64,000 nt of DNA from assembly GCA_023105745.1 (NCBI GenBank), contig JALGQZ010000019.1:1922001-1986000 (forward strand), given 5' to 3'. Source of the stretch: Austropuccinia psidii (lineage: Eukaryota; Basidiomycota; Pucciniomycetes; Pucciniales; Sphaerophragmiaceae). Below, piece after piece: positions 58,446 to 64,000 of the stretch (position 1 is the first letter of the stretch; each line of letters opens with the position of its first letter). The position numbers and the translations under genes were made by a program. The notes under the pieces were generated by a model that did no database searches, was not told the DNA's origin, and saw only the letters and a list, made by a program, of their open reading frames with translations.

Positions 58446-60507
58446 ATGTCATCTTTCAAGTCACATAAATCCCGTTCAGGTTCTGTTCATGACTCAAATA
58501 GTGAATCTAGCATAGAATATGTTCAAACACAGTCACCATTGAGCCCCAACATTCCTCTCACAACCCCTATCGCATCCTCAATGAATGTATCAGGTCTTAA
58601 CATTGATGTGGGCAATCCAAAGGCTCCAACTTCAAGCACTTGGTCGATCCCAAATATTTCCGTCACTCCAATTCCCCCGAATCCCACTAATACACAAACG
58701 CATGTGTCTCAGGGGCCAGAAGGCACACCTCAAATCTCCTCACACGCTAATCCGCAATCAAAATTTCCACGTGAGTTCCTCCTTAATCCCGGTCGGAATC
58801 CAGTCGCATCCCAGGATCCCTTTGGCCAAAGTAAACAGCCAACCCTCAATATTCCATCAGGATCGCAGGTTCATGTGGGTGATGAAAGGCGCGTGGATGG
58901 GGGGCGACGAAAAAGACCTTTGGAAAATGTATCTTGGAGCGGTCTGTCGGAGGGAAATCCAGTATTGACGCTTCATCAAAGTAAGTCATTTGAATTTTGG
59001 AGTGGAAACTTATTCACAATTTGATATGTTTGTTTCATGGGTTAGATATGGCACCTAAAGGCAAGTCAGTCCGATCTCAGGAGCCAATTGAAGATCGTGA
59101 GGATGACCAGTCTTCATCAATGTTTTTATGTGTTAACTGATGATTTGCATAGCAGGGGATGAACTTTATGCGTCTTCACCTCTGGTCCATAAAGAGAAAG
59201 TCACTGGACGTCATCATCCATATGCCTCCAAACCAAGAACGGGTCATGCCAGTACATCAAGAGCAACAATGGTGGATGATGAGGATGAGAACATGTCTCC
59301 GACTCAAAGTGAAAGAAATGATGAACCAAGGAGGGACAATTTCACAGCGCATGAGCAAGGCACTCAATCAAATAGTGAGTTCACCCATCCTCAGCTGGGC
59401 CTCGCCCAGAGTATGCTTGAACAATCCGAGGTCAGACAGCAAAGGAAACAGGCCCGCAAAGCTCACAATGTGGCGAAACGTGCAAGCCAGAAGGAGCAAC
59501 AAAAATGGCTGAAGGCAGAACTTCCAGAGAATGTCCATGGAATGAGATCAGCAGTACACGCACATTGCCTGTTCCTACTCAAAGTTAGGGATAAGGATTT
59601 TTCCTCACTACCAGCACCACCCAGCACAGAAGAGCGTGAAATTGCAATTCAAGTGGCTGGTCATCTCGGATATGTCCCCGAGGATGTGTTCAATGAGCCA
59701 TCAACACAGGTTCAGTCTCAGGGTTTCCAAAGCTACTGCGAAAATGAGCTGCACAAGCTAGGACTAAAGCGATTCACTTGGGACTGGGAGAGCTCATGGC
59801 AACATCCGTTCAACGAGCTGATGTCTATGGTGTTTTACCGTACATTCCGTCTCGCACTTGTCAGCACTGAGTATCATCACTACTGTTGGAACAAGGATCA
59901 TAACAACTATGGGGTCGTGGCGGCTTTAATGGAGCGATATTTCACTTATTTGAAAAGAGAATGGAAGTCTATTCAAAAGGATGCGGAGTATTTGGTAAAA
60001 AAGAAGGAGAATCAAAAGCTCGCAAAGATTTGTCAAAGAGTTAGTTACTGTATCTCTTCTTCATTGTGGACCAAGTCTGATGATGATCTACTTGATTATG
60101 TGCAGACCTGTGAGCGCCGTCGTGAATGGTGTGATACGGCTAAATTTCCCATTCTAGCATCACAATTCAATGACCCTTGAGTATGCTCAGATACTGAGGA
60201 GGTACTGGAAAATGGCCGTCAAGTTTACCGCAAAGTGGGATTACGCTGGCGCTCCCAGTTATTTAATGATTTGGTATTGAAAATGGATAGAGACATAGAG
60301 TTTTGTAATCGGATTAAAAAAAAGGGTAAAAAAACTATTGATAGATTGCCAGAATTACGATCAACAGATGATGGTGATATTCCGGAAGGCCTATCATTTC
60401 AGGTATTTGATCAAGATTGGCTCAAAGGCTGTAGTAAGATGCAGACTAGCGCCCTCAAGATACTTGACATGCCAGTTATTAGGCCTAATGGTGATGCTCT
60501 GCAATAA
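58446..60507 (+). pseudogene. Unknown transposon protein (possible TnpA-like partner), copy 2, one nonsense codon
   Basis: Exons 58446-58980, 59046-59096 and 59156-60507, with introns of 65 bp (GTAAGT...TTAG) and 59 bp (GTGAGG...GCAG); the sum is 646 codons including the stop. The first intron's donor is intact here, unlike in copy 1, and the A-run near 60317 is eight long, which keeps the frame. One TGA at 60178-60180 replaces the CGA of copy 1 (a C-to-T change in a CpG), after residue 536 or so. The N-terminus is Ser/Pro-rich, the second half charged with aromatic clusters. No known domain is recognised. It is divergent from the transposase and convergent with the SNF2 gene. Confidence 0.75.
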
Positions 60508-60813
60508 CTTAGTAATTTGTCACGGTATAGCACTGTGACAAATTAAAATTTTGTGAATTATTTGTGCAGGTGTAATAAAATCTGATTATTATCTCTTAAG
60601 GATGCAACAACTTGCTAAATATGTTAGAATATAGACAATATGAATTGAAATGTATCACCGTCTCCCTTGCAATAATACTCTATTGCTCATTTTCATTGAG
60701 GAAATATTGAAGAAGTTCGATCCAGCTCATGGTGTTCATAATTGTGGACCTGTGCCAGAGTCAACAGGAGTTATCAACTTTGTCAAACACAAATTATATA
60801 ATATCAGTAAGGC

Positions 60814-63246
60814 TCACGCAGTTAATGATTTTTTCTTTTCTTGGACCTATTGGTGATTGGAATATGGCATTCCCATAAGGAAGGATTTCAGAATAGTAAT
60901 ACAATCAAGTGAAAGATGAGCTTGAAAGGTACCTTCCGCATGTTGACCTCAACTGAATGAGGAGTGATATAGTGGATGACCTGTACAGGTCGTTGTTGGC
61001 CAATACGATGTAGACGATCAACAGCCTGAGCCTCAATGGCTGGGTTCCAATTAGGCTCCTGGAAATGTGGATGTCAGGGTCCGAAAATCAGGGGAGAATT
61101 TTGGGGGGCCCCTCACCATTAAATAGACTATATCAGCACAAGTTATATTGAGGCCAGTTCCAGCCGCGGCAATGGATGCAATCAGTACTTCACATTCAGG
61201 ATTATTGAAGAAATTCTCAAGCGCCTTGTCCTGCGCTCGTGGTGTAATTGTTCCATCAATTCGTGCTGAAAGGATAGAGTGATGGGCAAGAGCAATACCA
61301 ATTCTACAATATAAAAAAGTCAGATGGAGTCAATTGGTAATGGATGCATATTAGAATTAACGCACAAATCTAGAAATTGGGTCCATTGGGTATAAACCAC
61401 CGATTTCGTTGGACCACACCTTGTTTGTTTGTTCTTCATTAAGCTTTGTAGGAGGTGTGCAATTTTACTACTCATCATGCATGTTTCCACATCCACAATA
61501 GTTCGTGTGATTCTTGGGGAGTTATCCTGAGTGCTCCTGCCCTCGGGCTCTTCCAGCTCCGCCTCTGCAATTGTGTTAAGCATGATGTGATGGTTACAAC
61601 ATATTCGCAGCTTATTAATATTTCTGAAAAACTCTCCTGGTCCTTTGCTTTTGGATGATAGTAATTCTTCATATAATGTGGAATATTCTTGCTGCATGGT
61701 CGGGTTGAGTGGGAGCAGCTCATAATGATGGCTAATAGTGGGGAGAGATTCGAGATGTGTGGTTTTGGTGCGGCGCAAACTTAAATGCCGCAATGCCAAA
61801 TGCAAAATATCATTGCAACCTTTTGAAAGACTACTCAGGATGAATGGTGACCAATTATCTTGATCGGCGCTCTGGGGTTGAGTGATGAAGGATATTATGC
61901 CCAAAAGGTCATAAATGGTGTTGTGAATAGGTGTGCCCGTTAAACATATTCGACGGGATGAAAGGAGGCTATTAATGGCACGGTGAGTGGCAGTGTATTG
62001 AGAGCGAATATAGCTATAAGAGGGGGCAAGGGTTATTGGATATAAAAGGTAATTTGAATCATTTAAGCTCAGCCACTCACTGTGCTTCATCCAAGATTAT
62101 ACGATGCCAATTGATTTGAAAAATGAATGATGTAGAGGGATTGGTTTGCTTAAATTCTTGGGTGATAGTATTGTAAGAAGTGATGATGATATCATATTTT
62201 AAGATGTCGGCTTGGGATAATGAGTGACGAGTGGGACCATGGTAGATTTTGGCATGCAGTGCTCCAGCCTGAGCATGCTTGGATATTTCTGATTGCCAGT
62301 TGGTAATTAAGCGAGGGGGGCAGATGATCATGGTGGGCGTGGAGCGATGGGGGTTTGCAATCATCCGCTCCTTGGAGGTACCAATTAGAGCAATGGCCTG
62401 AATGGTTTTACCTAATCCCATATCATCCGCAAGCAGTCCTCCAAGAGGGGTATTGGTCGAAAGGGATTCAAATGAGCTAACGACCTTGTTTGTAATGATG
62501 TGCCTGGCATTAAAAGTGGATCCTGGGGGTGAGGTTGCCCAAAGGTTACGGGCTGATTGGCCATTGGGGATTTCTCGATCCCAGAGAAAAGCTAGTCCGG
62601 TCTTTTGATGAGGGAGGAGGGGGGTTTGAATAATGGAATGGGGCGGGGTCATCATGGGGAGGTCTGATCCACTGGGTAATTGTATCAGTTTTTGCTTGGA
62701 AATCAATGATGAAACAGCAGGATATGAAGCAGGCGTCGAGTTTGAAGCGGGAAATGTCGGAGTAAAGAGTTGACATTGACAATGAGTAGTACAGTCATAT
62801 TCTTTGGGCATTTTAAGCTTGAAATCTTGTGTTCGAAAGCTTTCCATTATGAATAGAATGTTTGGATACCATGTGAAGAACATCAATGCTAGATTGGGTT
62901 TCTGAGATGAGGAGGGATCATTGGCATCAGTCATAAATACTCCCTCAACGAATAATATTTGAGTAGGATTGGATTGGCAATTTTCAATCCATGCCCCACC
63001 AGGACCACAGTGCATGAACGTTTTTGGTGCCCCAAGGAATGGTATCAACGTTTGGGAAAGGGTTCCCGGGAGAGAGCCAATAGCATGCTGGTGATTGGGG
63101 AGATATACAAATATGTTGTGTTGATTGTGCCATAGGATAATCCAAGAACCTAAGTGGGAATTATCAGGCTTTAAGGTTATATCACTATTTATTGGAATAC
63201 GAATATTAATCATCCCAATGCAAAGTGGTTGTGAAGGGGTTGACAT
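60814..63246 (-). CDS. SNF2-family DEAH helicase/ATPase, copy 2, intact
   Basis: Five exons, 63246-62081, 62013-61366, 61303-61117, 61058-60933 and 60846-60814 (introns 67, 62, 58 and 86 bp), give 719 aa in one continuous phase. Lobe 1: PHQKTGLAFLWDRE, DDMGLGKT (Walker A, K280), MIICPPRL, DEAH at about 386-389 with the His codon split by intron 1, LTGTPIHN. Lobe 2: VVYTQWTQFLDL, SARIDGT, AAGTGLN, QAVDRLHRIGQ and the closing SVEVNMRK. These are the ordered motifs of Rad5/Rad16-like SNF2 translocases, which act on nucleosomal or damaged DNA; a RING finger is not seen. Being carried by both transposon copies, it may help transposition or open chromatin at target or donor sites, which is inference. 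The N-terminal 200 residues have no recognised domain. Confidence 0.9.
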
Positions 63247-63746
63247 GATGGCTATTTTAAATTATTTGGGGACAGTTGGGAATTATATGATCGGGAAGGG
63301 TTAGCTAAAGGGAATGAAGAGGAATAAGCGCAGGTGGGGAACTTATATGAGTGGCAGCAACAGGCCAAAAGGGGGATGGCCTGTGGTTACGTGCATGGTC
63401 TTGATGGAGGTGGGCGTCTTGGGCTCATAATTTTCATATCCGATTTGGGGCATATATCAAGGCAAGGTGGCCAAAATGTGGGTGCACCATTATGACTGCT
63501 GGATCTGCAGCGAGTTACGAAACATTTGGTGGAACAAGGCTGACATTAGCACATCCGAAATTGGGTGGGTTGTAGCAGCTTATTGTGGAGGGCATATTAG
63601 AGGCATGCGGTCATGTTCGCTGGTGTGACAGCGAACAATGAGCGTATCCTCCCCAGGTTAATTATTCACAGGGACCTACTGGGCAATGTTGGCAGTTTCA
63701 AAGGGCAATCTCACTGTGGGGATGTTTGTGTGTGGGCGGGTGAGAT

Positions 63747-63772
63747 ATGTTCGGTGGCATGCCACCGAACAT
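63747..63772. repeat. Perfect 26-bp palindrome at the end of the shared module (copy 2)
   Basis: Identical to 31846-31871. The two copies agree through GA after it and differ from 63775 on. Confidence 0.9.
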
Positions 63773-63774
63773 GA

Positions 63775-64000
63775 CTTTGGTTTGGCCTGAAGTGTTTTGC
63801 TGACTGATGCATACTGGGCTTTCAGGGGGAATGTGTGGGATGATCAAAGGGGGCGCCAGCCGTGAGCCGTGATCCACATATACATTCAGCCCTATGGCGT
63901 TTGAGGTGAGTACTAATCCACCGAGATTGGCATCCGGGTCCTTGCCTCACGCGCGTACAGAACTCCGGAGAAAGAGGCCTCACACCCAAGGGATTTTTTG
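63775..64000. other. GC-rich DNA after the module, unlike copy 1
   Basis: 226 bp with no similarity by eye to 31874-32100. No gene can be called on this length. It may be the start of a different variable segment. Confidence 0.5.

Larger units (their letters stand above)
53611..64000. mobile_element. CACTA/EnSpm-like DNA transposon, copy 2, right end outside the window
   Basis: Begins TCACCGGGGC at 53611 inside the Ty3-2 LTR and matches copy 1 through 63774. It holds Tnp2 transposase, the unknown plus-strand gene and the SNF2 gene in the same layout. After the palindrome at 63747-63772 it continues with different GC-rich DNA to the end of the window. Since the rest of the LTR is not reached, the insertion extends further than 64000. 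Confidence 0.85.

Overview
The window looks like a transposon-dense stretch of a rust fungus genome (Pucciniales). It shows very AT-rich intergenic DNA, short spliceosomal introns (about 58-86 bp), chromodomain-bearing Ty3 retrotransposons, a Tet-like 2OG-Fe(II) oxygenase gene of the kind amplified in rusts, and a Zn2Cys6-type repeated protein. From general familiarity with these families I think of Austropuccinia psidii (myrtle rust) or a close relative. That is inference; no database was searched. I see no ordinary housekeeping gene.

Layout. 1-5686 is AT-rich DNA with nothing recognisable. 5687-17132 is an old, decayed minus-strand Ty3 element with about 1.77-kb LTRs and a 5-bp target duplication (AATAT); a 1.5-kb solo LTR of another element (8723-10218, duplication ACATT) sits inside its integrase. 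17138-21707 is again AT-rich and empty. 21708-31873 is copy 1 of a CACTA/EnSpm-like DNA transposon. It carries a Tnp2 transposase (1025 aa after splicing), a divergently transcribed protein of unknown function (645 codons) and a SNF2-family DEAH helicase (719 codons). 31874-35244 is a GC-rich block ending in a Zn2Cys6-like gene with four coding exons. 35402-42586 is a hAT-like element (8-bp duplication TTTACTAT) that holds no transposase. It contains a Tet-like oxygenase gene with an in-frame stop, a 38-bp tandem array, pieces of a copia element and a 5'-truncated LINE. 42859-43202 is a 40-bp minisatellite.

43263-53610 is a young Ty3 chromovirus-type element on the plus strand (LTRs about 0.5% different by eye) with Gag, a full Pol and a conserved overlapping spliced reading frame. 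Copy 2 of the CACTA-like element (53611 to beyond the window end) is inserted in its 3' LTR.

The most interesting points are these. The two CACTA-like copies match closely for about 10.2 kb and then part company just after a perfect 26-bp palindrome, so a fixed transposition module may be joined to a variable segment. The transposase gene is open in both copies, while the other two genes carry different lesions in each. The gag leader of two diverged Ty3 elements is open in two frames, one of which needs splicing.
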